This document shows, one piece after another, positions 35,072 through 45,920 of a stretch of 64,000 nt of DNA. This stretch comes from Blastobasis lacticolella (lineage: Eukaryota > Arthropoda > Insecta > Lepidoptera > Blastobasidae). The position numbers were made by a program, and so were the translations under genes. Within the stretch, counting starts at the first letter, position 1, and each line of letters begins with the position of its first letter. The stretch spans positions 4,774,001 to 4,838,000 of the forward strand of contig LR990057.1 of the NCBI GenBank assembly GCA_905147135.1, read 5' to 3'. The notes beneath the pieces are model-generated. The model did not search any database. It was not told where the DNA came from and saw nothing but the letters and a program-made list of their open reading frames with translations.

Positions 35072-35081
35072 ATGTGCCTGT

Positions 35082-37480
35082 ATGTTGATTGTGGCAGTCT
35101 GAGCTTTTCTCATAGCTATAATATGGTGAGCTTGGCGTCATTTCCTGTTCACTGTAGCATTGCAAGTTTGAGGATGTTTAACAAATTGAGTTAATCTGAC
35201 ACCATATTATTAGTTAGTTTTGTAATGAAGGGGTGAGTGAAATCTGAATCTGTCATGGTTACATATGGATGTTGTTTTGCATTGCATACACTCGTTCATG
35301 TGAGTTTGTTTAGATGGACCATTGAGCATACAATGCAACATGATTGTCTGCATAATTTTAATGACAATGACGAACTTGTCTATAAAATATAAGAGATCTC
35401 ATCGAGCTAATCATGGGATTCAAATATTAGGAGGGGGGAATAGGTACTGTTACAACAACGAATAATTATATAATAATACATGAAGGGATGGATACCTTCT
35501 CAAATTATTCTATACAACAATTCATCATCTGTTCTTAATTAAAATGTATAAACATCATAATATACCTACGGTCATGAGGTGCCAATAGAAATTAGTTAGA
35601 TACCATATATTTTAACTATTGATATATGAACATTCCTTTCTAAATAATAATAAAATCATGGGATACGGTTTTAGCGGTGACAGCTCGTCGCATAAAAGCA
35701 TTGGGCAATACCTTTTGGCTGGCAAAATGTCCTATTTAAGCTATTGCTATAAAAGTTTACTTAACCATTTCATAAAACCATTATAGTGAGTTACTATAAC
35801 AGGCTTAAATAAAGTATGGAGTAATTTTACTGTATAGCACTGGTAAATGTAGCTAGCATGCACCTAATTTACGTTATAAAGTTTCCCTGCAAACCACTAT
35901 AGTTTTTGTGTTTTAGCAGTGATGTTTCATCAATACATACATTTTAGGATACAGATGACGGAGGATGACTCTACGAATGAGAACTATAGTAGTTACATGG
36001 TACTAAGTGGTCATGAGGAGACTATAATAGAGCGGTGTTGCTATATAGTAGACTTTACGGAATATATTTATAGCGATTAAAAGTTATATAACAGTTTTTT
36101 TTTAATCAATATTATAGTCTCTTTGCTGGACATGTCACAACGACTCTTTTATACGGTAGAAGCGTTGTATAATAGTTCAAGTTCGTCCTTTAATACTAAA
36201 CAGCGTTGTAACTGACTCTAGATGTCCCTCATAATATAAAAAAAAAAATATATGTATATATTCCATAAAAGTGGAAAACTGTTACTTTTAAAATTAAAAT
36301 TTTGGCTTGTTTTCTAGTTTTCTTTTAACAAAATACAAAAATGAAAATTCAATCAACATTACAAAATTTCATACAGATTAAACAAAACAACACTAATGAC
36401 TTATGCACTAAAAGCACCTTGTCAAAATGGTGGGAATTCGTTGGTAGTGGTAGTAGCAGTGTAGAGGAGTATTAATCAACTTAAATTTTATCCACGATGG
36501 CGGCGAACACTTTGTTATGAGTGTCTCAAAGTTACTTCTTGACGCTGGAGTGGTGGCACCATGGCGATGCGTCTCATTTAATTTAGTTTATTTTATTAAT
36601 AAAACTCATACATCGAGTGCGAATTGAAATACTTTATAAACGTAATACTGTCATCAAAACCGCGGTTGCATATACTTTTTGAATCAATGAGCAGTTTTCC
36701 AATAGGCATCTAAAGCATTCCTAACCACTCTCTAGATGGCGCCCCGACAATTTTGGTAATTGATAAATAATCGCTTGAAATAGGTTCTTAGCAAAAAGGA
36801 TATAAATACTGGGTACGTTGTATTAGATAATATTGTATTTATCAATAGCTTTCAACCATTTTCGAGGTTGTAATAAATTGTTACAAACAAATAAACATCA
36901 ATTTGACCGAGTCAATTAGTTTCATGGACACTAGGATCAGGAATGGACGCAATACAAATATGAAAGGTTTGTATTAAAATACATTTCGTTGAACCTTTTA
37001 GTAATAAAATTACCAGTTTTAAATCATGATAACAGACCACAAAACACTTGTTGGAGAAATGAGCTGAAATGATTATGAATTTACTGGACGTTATTTGACC
37101 TTTTATAGGACCATTTCGTATTGGAGACTGGATGGACTGCTATAGAACAAGAAATTGTCAGGTAATATCTGATGAGCATTAAGGATATTTCTCTAGACTC
37201 TGACATGTTTAATAACCTCAGGAAAAGCCGGTGATCAAGGCGCTACCGATTCTAGAACTTACAAAGCTTGAAATAGTCTTCAAAATCTAGCATTGTACTG
37301 CTATATTTGTAAAGTACATGGTTGGTCATGAAGTAATAATGAATCATGATTGGTGAAAACCGGATAAATATTGTTTCAATATATCAAATAATGAAATAGC
37401 AGTGCCCTCACAGGGTCACACGAGATATTTTTAGCTACATTTAAGAATGCTGTGAATAACACTAAATTAGTACAAGACAT
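35082..37480. other. LTR element interior, non-coding; small hairpin 35482-35499
   Basis: AT-rich, no coding. GAAGG-GATGGATA-CCTTC at 35482-35499 is a small hairpin whose loop shares GATGG with the array loops further right. TTATAGT-GAGTT-ACTATAA at about 35783-35801 is another small hairpin. ATGGCGGCG, ATGGCGATGCG and AGATGGCGCC occur at 36499, 36560 and 36735. Confidence 0.4.
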
Positions 37481-37782
37481 CAAGGATACATAGTGTATTA
37501 TGTAGATGAATAGAAACTTTGATTCGTTAATTGTATACATGGAATATAGTTATATACCTAGAGTAAATAAGATAGTAATTAATGATATTTTGGAAACTGA
37601 AATTATAATAGATGGTTTACTATACATATAACGACAAGGATACAGTGTACTGATGTAGATTAATAGAAACTTTGATTCGATTATTGTATACATGCAGTAT
37701 AATTATATAGACAAGGACAATAAGATAGTAATTATTGATATTTTGAAAACTGAAATTATAATATTAAATGATTTACTACATG
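37481..37782 (+). repeat. 154-bp tandem duplication, two diverged units
   Basis: CAAGGATACA begins at 37481 and again at 37635. Shared words follow in order: AATAGAAACTTTGATTCG, TTGTATACATG, AATAAGATAGTAATTA, TTGATATTTT-like and ACTGAAATTATAATA. The second unit runs directly into the hairpin array. Confidence 0.75.
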
Positions 37783-38280
37783 ATATGGATGGGTTAGCAC
37801 CGACTACCGATTCGACAAATGAATAAATTGACAGTTAATTCAGCTAGAATGGATGGGTTAGCTGATTATCTCTCAATTGTGCTTAGGATACCTGGAACGT
37901 AAGAATGGATGGGTTTACGTCCAAGGTTTATATACATCGAAAAGGTAAACTGCTAGAATGGATGGGTTAGCAGGATACCGATTCGTCAAAAGAATTAATT
38001 GAAGTTGTTTTGGCTAGAATGGATGGGTTAGCCAATTACAACACAAAGGCGTGAACATCGAAAAGGTAAACTGCTAGAATGGATGGGTTAGCAGGATGCC
38101 GATTCGACAAAAGAATTAATTGAAGTTGTTTTGGCTAGAATGGATGGGTTAGCCAATTACAACACAAAGGCGTGAACATTGAAAAGGTAAACTGCTAGAA
38201 TGGATGGGTTAGCAGGATGCCGTTTCAACAAATGAATTAATTGAAGTTTTATTTGACTTTGGACACCTGAAACGTAAGCT
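37783..38280 (+). ncRNA. Array of iso-loop hairpins with covarying stems
   Basis: Seven hairpins carry the identical 12-base loop GAATGGATGGGT. Loop positions are 37847-37858, 37903-37914, 37956-37967, 38017-38028, 38077-38088, 38138-38149 and 38198-38209. The stems are TCAGCTA/TAGCTGA, ACGTAA/TTACGT, CTGCTA/TAGCAG (three times) and TTGGCTA/TAGCCAA (twice), all fully paired. Degenerate members lie at about 37783-37800 and 38268-38282. From the third to the seventh hairpin a 121-bp unit repeats, each unit holding one CTGCTA and one TTGGCTA hairpin with linkers such as GAATTAATTGAAGTTG. That the structure acts as RNA is inference; the pairing and loop identity are directly visible. Confidence 0.7.
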
Positions 38281-38634
38281 GGGTTTAGTTATGGTTTTCA
38301 CAGTATCAATGATGATTTGAAATAAACTGCAGATTTCTATAATTTATGATGTTTGTAAGTTTAATATTATTGTGTATTAGGTAGATAACTTACTACTGTG
38401 TTCATTCCAATTGTTATTTATATCATACCTAGTAATTATTGAAATCTAATTGGGTTTACATTGACGATTCCTCGATTGTATTAAAATTGTATAACATTTG
38501 GGACATAAATAAATTCAATATAATTGATAAGATTATGTTTACACATAGAACTTTATTATTAGCTTTTAGTCGCCGAGTGTAAGGTTCCACCTGGGTTCGT
38601 GCACAGGGACGTGCACGAGGTCAGGATGGACGAG
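38281..38634 (+). other. LTR element 3' interior, hairpin before 3' LTR
   Basis: TCGTGCAC at 38597-38604 pairs with GTGCACGA at 38611-38618 around AGGGAC. GAGTGTAAGGT, spanning the LTR start, also occurs once at 38575-38585, 57 bases earlier. Confidence 0.5.
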
Positions 38635-38922
38635 TGTAAGGTCTAATTAATTAATGCTCAAAATAATGTATTATTATGATTAATTAATATTGTATCCAGC
38701 TTAATCAAGTAAATTGTACTGATTTGTTAACCTTTTTAAGAAGTCAAGTGATGGCTGTATGAGAATAATACCTTCGGTAGCGTTTGACATTTGAATAATT
38801 TATAAGAGTGAGTGTCATTATGTTTTTCGGTGGCTATATATAGAAGATGATTGTAATACTAAAATAACTAATAGTACGGAATAAATCATTGTTTAGTATT
38901 GATAAAACGGAGTTTTACTACA
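38635..38922 (+). promoter_or_regulatory. 3' LTR
   Basis: Reads identically to the 5' LTR over 288 bases, with TATA box at 38834-38843 and AATAAA at 38880-38885. It is followed by the CTTG target duplication. Confidence 0.85.
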
Positions 38923-39211
38923 CTTGCAACCATGTTTCCATACAGCCGAGTGCGTTGGCCGGTAATTTTATTATGTTATTAAATCCCCCGCGAAGGACAA
39001 GCGCCGATAGTGGAAAGTAGGCCGGCCGTGCCCCGGCGTGCCCTGGTTTCTGTCCACGGTAACCTCCTAATCACTTCTGCTGGCAGTTTAAACAAGAGAT
39101 CCTAGTCTGAGCCCACTAGTCAACGCCCACGGGAACGCTGATACTGATAAATTGTTCTTTTTTTGAAAGTCTTGAATGGGTGGTGCTGAGCGACCGTTGT
39201 GTACATTTGTC

Positions 39212-39312
39212 TGATCTTACTTTTGACATCATAGTCTACTTTTGACCGATTCTGCATTTGATTGAGTCTATATTTGCCCGATTCTACATTGACTGATTCT
39301 GCAAACGAGTGA
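39212..39312 (+). repeat. 16-bp degenerate tandem array
   Basis: Units GTCTACTTTTGACCGA (39234-39249), TTCTGCATTTGATTGA, GTCTATATTTGCCCGA, TTCTACATTGACTGA and TTCTGCAAACGAGTGA follow one another, preceded by a longer unit ending CATCATA. The same block, in reverse and one unit shorter, is at 60199-60273. Confidence 0.75.
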
Positions 39313-39671
39313 GTACTCGTATATAAAACTTAGAACTTAATGGTATCTTTTCCTTACGTTCTTTTTAATTACATGAGTTATGACTGAGACAGCGAACATA
39401 CCATATTTCAATTTTATAATTTATTTTAATTTCTGTTACGGGTTTGGGTGTTCTATGTATAATAAGTATGTATTTAAAAGTATATAAATAATATATCAGT
39501 TAGCTAGCACCCATAGTACAAGTTTTGCTTAGTTTGGGGCTAGATGGCGCTGTGTGAATTTGTCCACGATTATTATTATAATTATTAATTTAGATAGATG
39601 TTAAATCTTGACCCTGTTAACAGCGGAACCTGACTAGACTGGATTATGGTTACACATTCTGTCGCCTCAAT
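39313..39671. other. Non-coding, nothing recognised
   Basis: AT-rich. CTAGATGGCGCTG at about 39540 repeats a word also seen near 36735 and, in reverse, at 18620. Confidence 0.45.
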
Positions 39672-39815
39672 GTTCAGGTTCCATCACGATGTTTCCCTCA
39701 CCGTAAGAGCATCGGTTAGTGATCAAATAATGTAGGTACATAACTCAGAAAAGAGTCATTGGTACATGGTGCCACTGGGATTCGAACCCGTGACCTCTCG
39801 CAGGCCACCGAAACT
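39672..39815 (-). repeat. SINE, head and front body
   Basis: Reverse orientation copy with a good B box (GGGATTCGAACCCGTGACCT reads as its complement), CATCACGATGTTTCCCTCAC and AAGAGTCATTGGTACATGG. The 3' half is missing and a short insertion is present near 39720-39735. Confidence 0.7.
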
Positions 39816-42718
39816 CCTAAAGGTCCCTATACATAATTTGAATATAGAGCTGTCAAGAGCGCTTCCATCGTGGTGGTAACTTTTTTTAATCTCTTAGAAA
39901 AGACAGTGCAGTTAACTATCACTAAATAACCAAGCTCTTATGATTGCGGCGCCAAACCAAATGAAAGTGTGGGGCAATAACGGACTTGGGCACAGGGAGC
40001 GTATTAAGGGAATTGCTCGCAGAAATAATGAGGGCCCAAGAAGCGAAAGGCCCGGCAGGTAGAGACCAGAGACCACAGATTCACGGTAGTTGAATCGATT
40101 AAACTAATTCGCAACGGCTCAATCTAAATGTGGATAGGATGGTATGCTGCTGATTCGATCTTCTATTCGATGAGACGTGTAGATGAAATAAAAAAGACAC
40201 TTCGATTCGAAGAGCCGCTACTAAGACATGTTACAAATTGACAAATTATATACTTACTTACTTATATAATAGAATAATATGGGATCTATCCAATATTTAT
40301 CATGCATGACCTAATTATCAGCCCAGAGTATTTTTGAGTTGCCGCTGTAACAGGAGTTTCGTTGGGAATGAGCGCTCCTTGTCCGATACAATAAAGGAAT
40401 AAATGAATGAACAACTATCTTGTGTATCTGAAAACCGACTTTAAATCGATTCAAAAACAGCTGGATCACGTGCTTTCCTCTGGTCGTCCCTATCGTTTCA
40501 CGGGCCGGTGCCCACGGTGTCGCCAGGTTAAAATTTAATTCATGCGATGGTGGCCTTCCGCACCTCTTATGAATATTAAACGGGTCACTGTTGCCGTGCT
40601 TTCTTCGCAATCTGATAAATAAACAAATACAAACGTTAAACGTTATGCGGTGTTCGTGTCTATTGCTTATTTCAATCGTGGCTTGTTTTGGATATTTTGT
40701 ACTCGTTCTTTTCACGTCTTTAGAATGGTCCGACACTTCAGTTGGAGAAACAAAATCAAAATTTTCAATGTTTCGATTTCCTTATAGCCTTTTATTCTTC
40801 GCTCTCTCACGAGGCCTAACCTCCCTTTACTTAAGCTTGCTTCCATTTACGCAAAACTAACTGAACCGTGTAGGTGTATTCTGCGGCGCAAAATATGGGC
40901 TCTTTGGGCGTCATGGCCCCCGATATCCCATAAAAGGGCCATAACGACTGCCCTGTGGGATGGATAAAGCCTGGGCACAGATGTAGCGAATTCAGCTGGT
41001 GGACACTTTCAATTTCAGTAATGTGATATGAATTTGATATAATTTGTTATCTAGATAAGCATAACATTGAATAAAGGTATCCCAGGCATCTATAATAGTG
41101 AAACCTACCTATGTAATATAATTATCTAAGCGTTGCGAATTCCAAAACGAATTCTATTAGCTTTATCTTAAAACCGTTATTGATTGTTTTCCGATGGTTC
41201 CATAATCAATTCCATAACATAAATTTTCACTACGTCTCGTTTAGGGGGACGTTTCAATAAAATTTTATGAGCCCTAATGCCGCTATCAAAAGCCCACTAG
41301 CTATTAAGCAAATCGGGCACTAAACAGCGCGTAGAATCTACGGGAGTCACTAATTTTTTTCTAATAGAACTAATGCGCCTTTATCAGGGCCCCAATCGAT
41401 TTGGCCTCGGCCCCAAGCGGGCCCACACCGATCAATCACAATTTAATGTGGACCTTTTTGGCCCTCATCCTATTGCCCGATATAACCACCACCTTAATAC
41501 GACCCCTCATCTTCTAGACTGTGTTTAAAATTGACAGCTCTGTGTAAGCTGGAGATGCTTATTTGTCGATACTAAATATCCAGTTGCAATAGACCGTTTT
41601 ATTAATACGGGTGCTCTAGTACGCCGTTTGGTAGCGAGAGGTCTTGTCAAAATGGTGGCGTTTGCATGTCCGATAACACGTGCTCCTTTCAATTGATGGA
41701 ATGCGGTTTTTGGTCCTCGGGCCAGTGTGACGCCAGTGCTATCGCAACGGTGTAATATTTCCCACTTTCATTCACACATGAAATTGATCTTTCAAATCTG
41801 TTATCAGGAAATGATACACAGTATTTTACAGCCACTCGTGTTTTAATACTCCCTTTTATACGAAAGTTGCTTATAATAGTTATTTATACATGCAAGACCA
41901 AGTTACTCAGGGAACAGCGTTTACGAAATGATAGCACCTGCATCAATTGTTGAGGCGTTCGCAACTCTATCGAAACTTGTAATGGTTATTAGGTACTTTA
42001 TCTCCTTTAATGGCCATCTAAAATGCCTCAGCCATTGTAGATTCCGTAGAAGTTACTAAATTAAGTAGGTACTTCAGCGATTATTTTATTACATTTTAAT
42101 TAAAGGATTGGAAAGTATCGGAAGAAATTTCGGAAGCCATCTTGAAAAAGTTTTAATTTGATTCTTTGTTAAGGAAAAATCGAGATTAGCTTAGCAGATA
42201 CTTTAATAATAGTTACCCAAAATATTTTTATCATATACGGCGGTTTTCAGTACGTGGGAATATATTCCCATATATATATTATATTAACGTTATCATTTAC
42301 TTGTAGTTCCTATCGCTCTAGGTTCTGCTGTTGCTAATTCAAATAGCGATTAACTGTTGCTGTTAAAAGCCAGCTGATGTGGTGTATGTAGCTAAGTAAG
42401 TAAGGTATAGGCATAGGTAGCTACGGCTTCTACACTACCTAGAAAACTTTATGTGTACAAAGTAAAAATTAATCCAAGTTAAAGGAATGGGCTGCGAGCA
42501 CAGCCGCTACAGCATTTCGTGCGTCAGCTTGAATTTTGCATCTCACATTACGCCCTGTACCGACTGAGGGTTGATACAGAGTGCTGAATAAAACAGCGAC
42601 CCGGAAAACGTAACTACACCCTGTATGAAGCCGTGTTTAAAAACCTTACTTGGCTTTATCCACTTCCGAAGAAACCACTACACAGGGCTGCCAAAGTTTT
42701 TGGAAGACTGTATTAGCA
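39816..42718. other. Non-coding; unique-looking blocks 40860-40985 and 41200-41520
   Basis: A 141-codon open frame on the - strand (40311-40736) shows no domain and overlaps repeat-like words, so it is not accepted. The blocks at 40860-40985 and 41200-41520 are GC-richer and non-repetitive, and might be conserved regulatory DNA. Alignment would be needed to say more. Confidence 0.4.
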
Positions 42719-42885
42719 ATTTACTTACTTACTGCGCTGGCTCAGCAACCTCGCAGCAAGATCGCCACCGCTTCCTATCCTGCGCCATCTCCTGTCAATC
42801 GAGGATTCCTAGTGCGTGCAGGTCTTTCAGAACTTTATTCATCCAGCGATATCTGGGTCGCCCGACCGGCTACCAGCAATTAGCA
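42719..42885 (-). repeat. LINE C-terminal/3' remnant with TTAC tail
   Basis: A TTACTTACTTAC tail is followed by GCGCTGGCTCAGCAACCTCG. This is the complement of the end of the element at 63885-64000. Further right, GATATCTGGGTCGCCCGACC reads on the - strand as the GRP-type basic end of a LINE polymerase. Frames are broken. Confidence 0.6.
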
Positions 42886-44388
42886 ACTTGATTAGACGAA
42901 AACCCTGAACTCTTATCTCTATGCATACCTATAGATACTAACAAAAGCGTCCATAGCTGTTTGCAGGAAAAAGTAACGAGTGCCTTCTGGAAATTTTCTC
43001 CCCAGGACAATGAAACAAAATTTAATTTGCACCAATTAGAGCCACGGACTAATTATAATTGTCCAAACGACTGGGCCGAATTATGCAGCGTCTCCTCTAG
43101 ACAATCAAAATTCCTTACTACAGAATTAGTTTGGTATTAATACGGGAATTCGCAAGTTACCATTCCCATTACCATTCAAATATCCTAATTTGCACTTCGT
43201 GATGGCAACCCTAGGATCTTGGGAATTCCGTTGAGAAAGTTTACTTATTCAGGGCTGGCCCATCCTCGTTTCGCGCCTTGCCTTATGCAGATTAGAATGC
43301 CAGGGTCTTGCCGAGATATTGTTCTGCATAATACGGTATAGAGTGCGCGGTTCGGAGCCGGGTATTCATGTTTTTGCGCAATATGTATTATCTGATTAGT
43401 ACTTTGGTAAATGATATGGGCGCTTGAAAGGGAAGGGTAAACATTTTCTCTGTGAAATTCTGTAAGCAATGGATATAGGTAGTTAATTGATTACCTTTTG
43501 TAATAAAAACCTACCCTATGTAAGTCCAAACCCTATTGAAGTTGAGAGATTTTGACGTAGTTCGTGAGAAAACGTTTAAGTTTCGAACGTGTCTTCACTA
43601 GTTTAAATTTAAACTAGGTCAATATCAACAAAACCGGTGCTAGAATTAAAATTTATAAATGTAACCCTGCAGCATTGGCAATAATTTATCACTCGAAACT
43701 GTTATGTGTACCAAAAAAATATCAAAACGGCAAAATTTAGAACCGGTATCAGCAGGTCAAGCTGATCAAAAGTTATCATTCATTCTTCGGGCCTTTCGAA
43801 GTAATAAATCGATCCTGCCGGGGGTCAGGTGAATCACTCGTACTCTCTCGTGGAGTGGAGTAAGCAAAACGTTCCGTTCCGTTTGCATATGCAAAACTCC
43901 GAAACGGCCCGAAGGTAACGCTCAGTAACGGAACTGGGTTAGGTCATTAAAAAGTTCCGTGCGATGGAAACCGGCGGCGCTTTCAACGGGAAACTTGCAA
44001 ATGAAAGGGAATAAAAAACGCGTTTTTCGCGTAGGAAGTACCAGTTAAAAATGTGTACGGCTTTCTGAACGAGCCGCTGAAAACAGGGTTAAATATAGAG
44101 AAGTACCTAAACAAGCTGTCTTTAAGTAAAACGTACAGAAAGTATTTTCAAACTAGTTGATGTTCGGTTCAGGTTCAGCTTAATTTAGAGGCGCTCCCGT
44201 TTCTTCGTTTCACGAATACTTTATGGTAGATACTGTGCCGTGTGAAATGATACGTTCCTCAAATAAATGTATAGTTTACTTTACAGTGATACGTTTGCAG
44301 TAATTATACCAGTACACTACTAAACCGATACGCTGAAGGACATCGTAGCCTTTTTGGTTGGCTATGAATTTATTGTAAAAATAATTAT
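42886..44388. other. Non-coding; candidate regulatory block 43780-44060
   Basis: No gene. The block around 43865-43920 has the palindrome TTTGCATATGCAAA (43885-43898), a POU-dimer-like site, among CGTTCCGTTCCG words. AATTA-type cores are frequent at 43030-43150. This is motif-level evidence only. Confidence 0.35.
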
Positions 44389-44520
44389 CTTGGTGTTAAG
44401 GTCTCGGTTATTCTCTCGTGCACGAGGGGCCAGGGTCCTCCCTCCTAATTACAGTAGAGGGACTGCCATCTGATCTCCGTGAACCTGCTACCAAGAGAAT
44501 CTGACCAGATTGGATCATGA
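44389..44520 (-). repeat. SINE 3' half
   Basis: Reverse orientation: ATCTTGGTGTTAAGGTCTCG, the CTCGTGCACGAG palindrome, ATTACAGTAGAGGGACTGCC and TGACCAGATTGGATCATGAT. Confidence 0.7.
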
Positions 44521-45284
44521 TCACCTAATTTATTGTATTCTGTATAAAAACATTTAACATGGGATACTTACCGCTAGAAATATACTGAGATATTTAATAT
44601 AATTCTCCTGTCTTCGAAGAGCGATTTAAATATCTCGATTTATCGTAACCATTAACCCTTTATTGGTGCAAATGAGCCTAATTATTCAAGCCACGGTACC
44701 ATCCGAAACAAAACAATGTTTTAAATTTTAACACTTTTGCTGGGCCGACCCGGGCCCCTGACTGTATTTAAAATTACTACCACCTTATCGTTGGCTGTAG
44801 AACTTTTTGATTTATTAACATCCAAGTACTTACTTGTGTCGCTTGTTTCTTTGTGGCCACGGCAATGTTGGGACTAGGAAGATGTTTTGATTCGATAACA
44901 TGTAAAGCTAATTTGATTCCGGTTTGCAGTTTTGGTAATACTTCCTCAACATCATTATCACAATATTTTACAGGCTTACCTGATTTGTTAATTTTATTCT
45001 TTACTTTTACCGCATCGTCGCTACCACCAGATGATTTGGTTCTTAAAACCTTGCCTCTTGGATGACTGCCACGTCGTAAAATATATATTCGTAATATTTC
45101 AAATTAAGTTAGTTCTCTGACTTTATTTTATATGAATTAGACATTTTCGATCCGTAGTTTTAGTTTCAAACGTTATTGTAAAATATCGCGTCGAAAACAT
45201 GTTGCTGTCTGTTTATTGTCCTACAGAGGTCCTAAACCGTATGGAGACATTACGTAGCCGCCTGTACTGCGTGAATAATGTCTG
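44521..45284. other. Non-coding, nothing recognised
   Basis: AT-rich; a 70-codon frame at 44853-45065 has no recognisable features. Confidence 0.45.
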
Positions 45285-45484
45285 TTTGCACTAAACTTAG
45301 GCGACTCCTAAATAGACACTTTAAGAGATTCCTAAGCATTTAGGTGTCATAAAATCGGTGTTTTAAAATTAAGAGTGGCTTAGCGAGTTTAGTTTTCACT
45401 TTAGATTGGTGTTTGTCCAATGCTTTTTCTTGTTAGAAATATCTGAAATAGATTAGGCATCGCCTAACTAAAGTTTAGCAATCG
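45285..45484. mobile_element. MITE (GATTGCAC family), intact copy
   Basis: The ends are TTTGCACTAAACTTAGGCGA and CGCCTAACTAAAGTTTAGCA. The inside shows AAGCATTTAGGTGTCATAAA, TTAGCGAGTTTAGTTTTCAC and TTCTTGTTAGAAATAT. At 200 bp it is the best uninterrupted member. Confidence 0.75.
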
Positions 45485-45920
45485 TGCATAATGGACTTTG
45501 ATGCTATTTTACTATATATACCGAACACCGCACTGAGTTAAACAAAATAGTAGTTGTATGAAGTGAGAGAATTTTGTCAGGACCGTAGCAAGTGGAACAA
45601 GTGGTCTCTGCCTACCCCGGGAAAAAGGGATGCCGTTATGTAGATATCTAGGTATCAGTCGGTGACGTCACCCAGATTCAAAGTAACAAATTGTACCGAG
45701 CAAACTCATTCCATTATCTCCAGAGGTCCTGTTCAGAACAACTGGGGTGGTCAATTAATCACAGGCCACGACACTCGCCTGAAATGTTCGGGTTTGCATT
45801 CATTTTAATATTTACCTACCTACTTGTGAGTTGCGATGTGACAATGAGGCTTTGTATACAAACATTGTGTGCGTCATATTGCGAAATAGACGTCTTGTAT
45901 TCTTAGTCATGTTAACGCTG
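45485..45920. other. Non-coding, nothing recognised
   Basis: No gene or repeat is recognised. Confidence 0.45.

Larger units (their letters stand above)
32422..38922 (+). mobile_element. Non-coding LTR retrotransposon (LARD-like), complete
   Basis: Two 288-bp direct repeats at 32422-32709 and 38635-38922 read identically, start TGTAAGG and end CTACA, and are flanked by CTTG at 32418-32421 and 38923-38926. This is the structure of a full LTR insertion. The 5.9-kb interior has no gag, protease, polymerase or integrase that I can find on either strand, so the element must have depended on another element's proteins. The interior begins TATCAGAAGTGG (possible primer site, tRNA not assigned). A clear polypurine tract is not visible before the 3' LTR; AGGATGGACGAG is the nearest purine-rich run. 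Cargo includes a broken Arg/Ser-rich segment, two dispersed repeats, a tandem duplication and a hairpin array. The identical LTRs indicate a recent insertion. Confidence 0.88.

Noticed and set aside
36490..36745. Cluster of ATGGCG words as Polycomb-recruiter-like (YY1/Pho) sites
   Set aside because: Three weak matches spread over 250 bases are within chance; I keep them only as a note.
37847..38209. Telomere-type GGTTAG repeats
   Set aside because: GGTTAG occurs once per hairpin at the loop-stem border with long linkers, not as tandem TTAGG, and it changes with the stem (GGTTTAC in one member).
37783..38280. CRISPR-like array
   Set aside because: The host is eukaryotic, the linkers are themselves repeated rather than unique spacers, and the conserved unit is a hairpin loop in an LTR element.
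40311..40736. 141-codon open frame on the - strand
   Set aside because: No domain, no splice signals, mixed composition and repeat-like words. Its length is compatible with chance in 64 kb.
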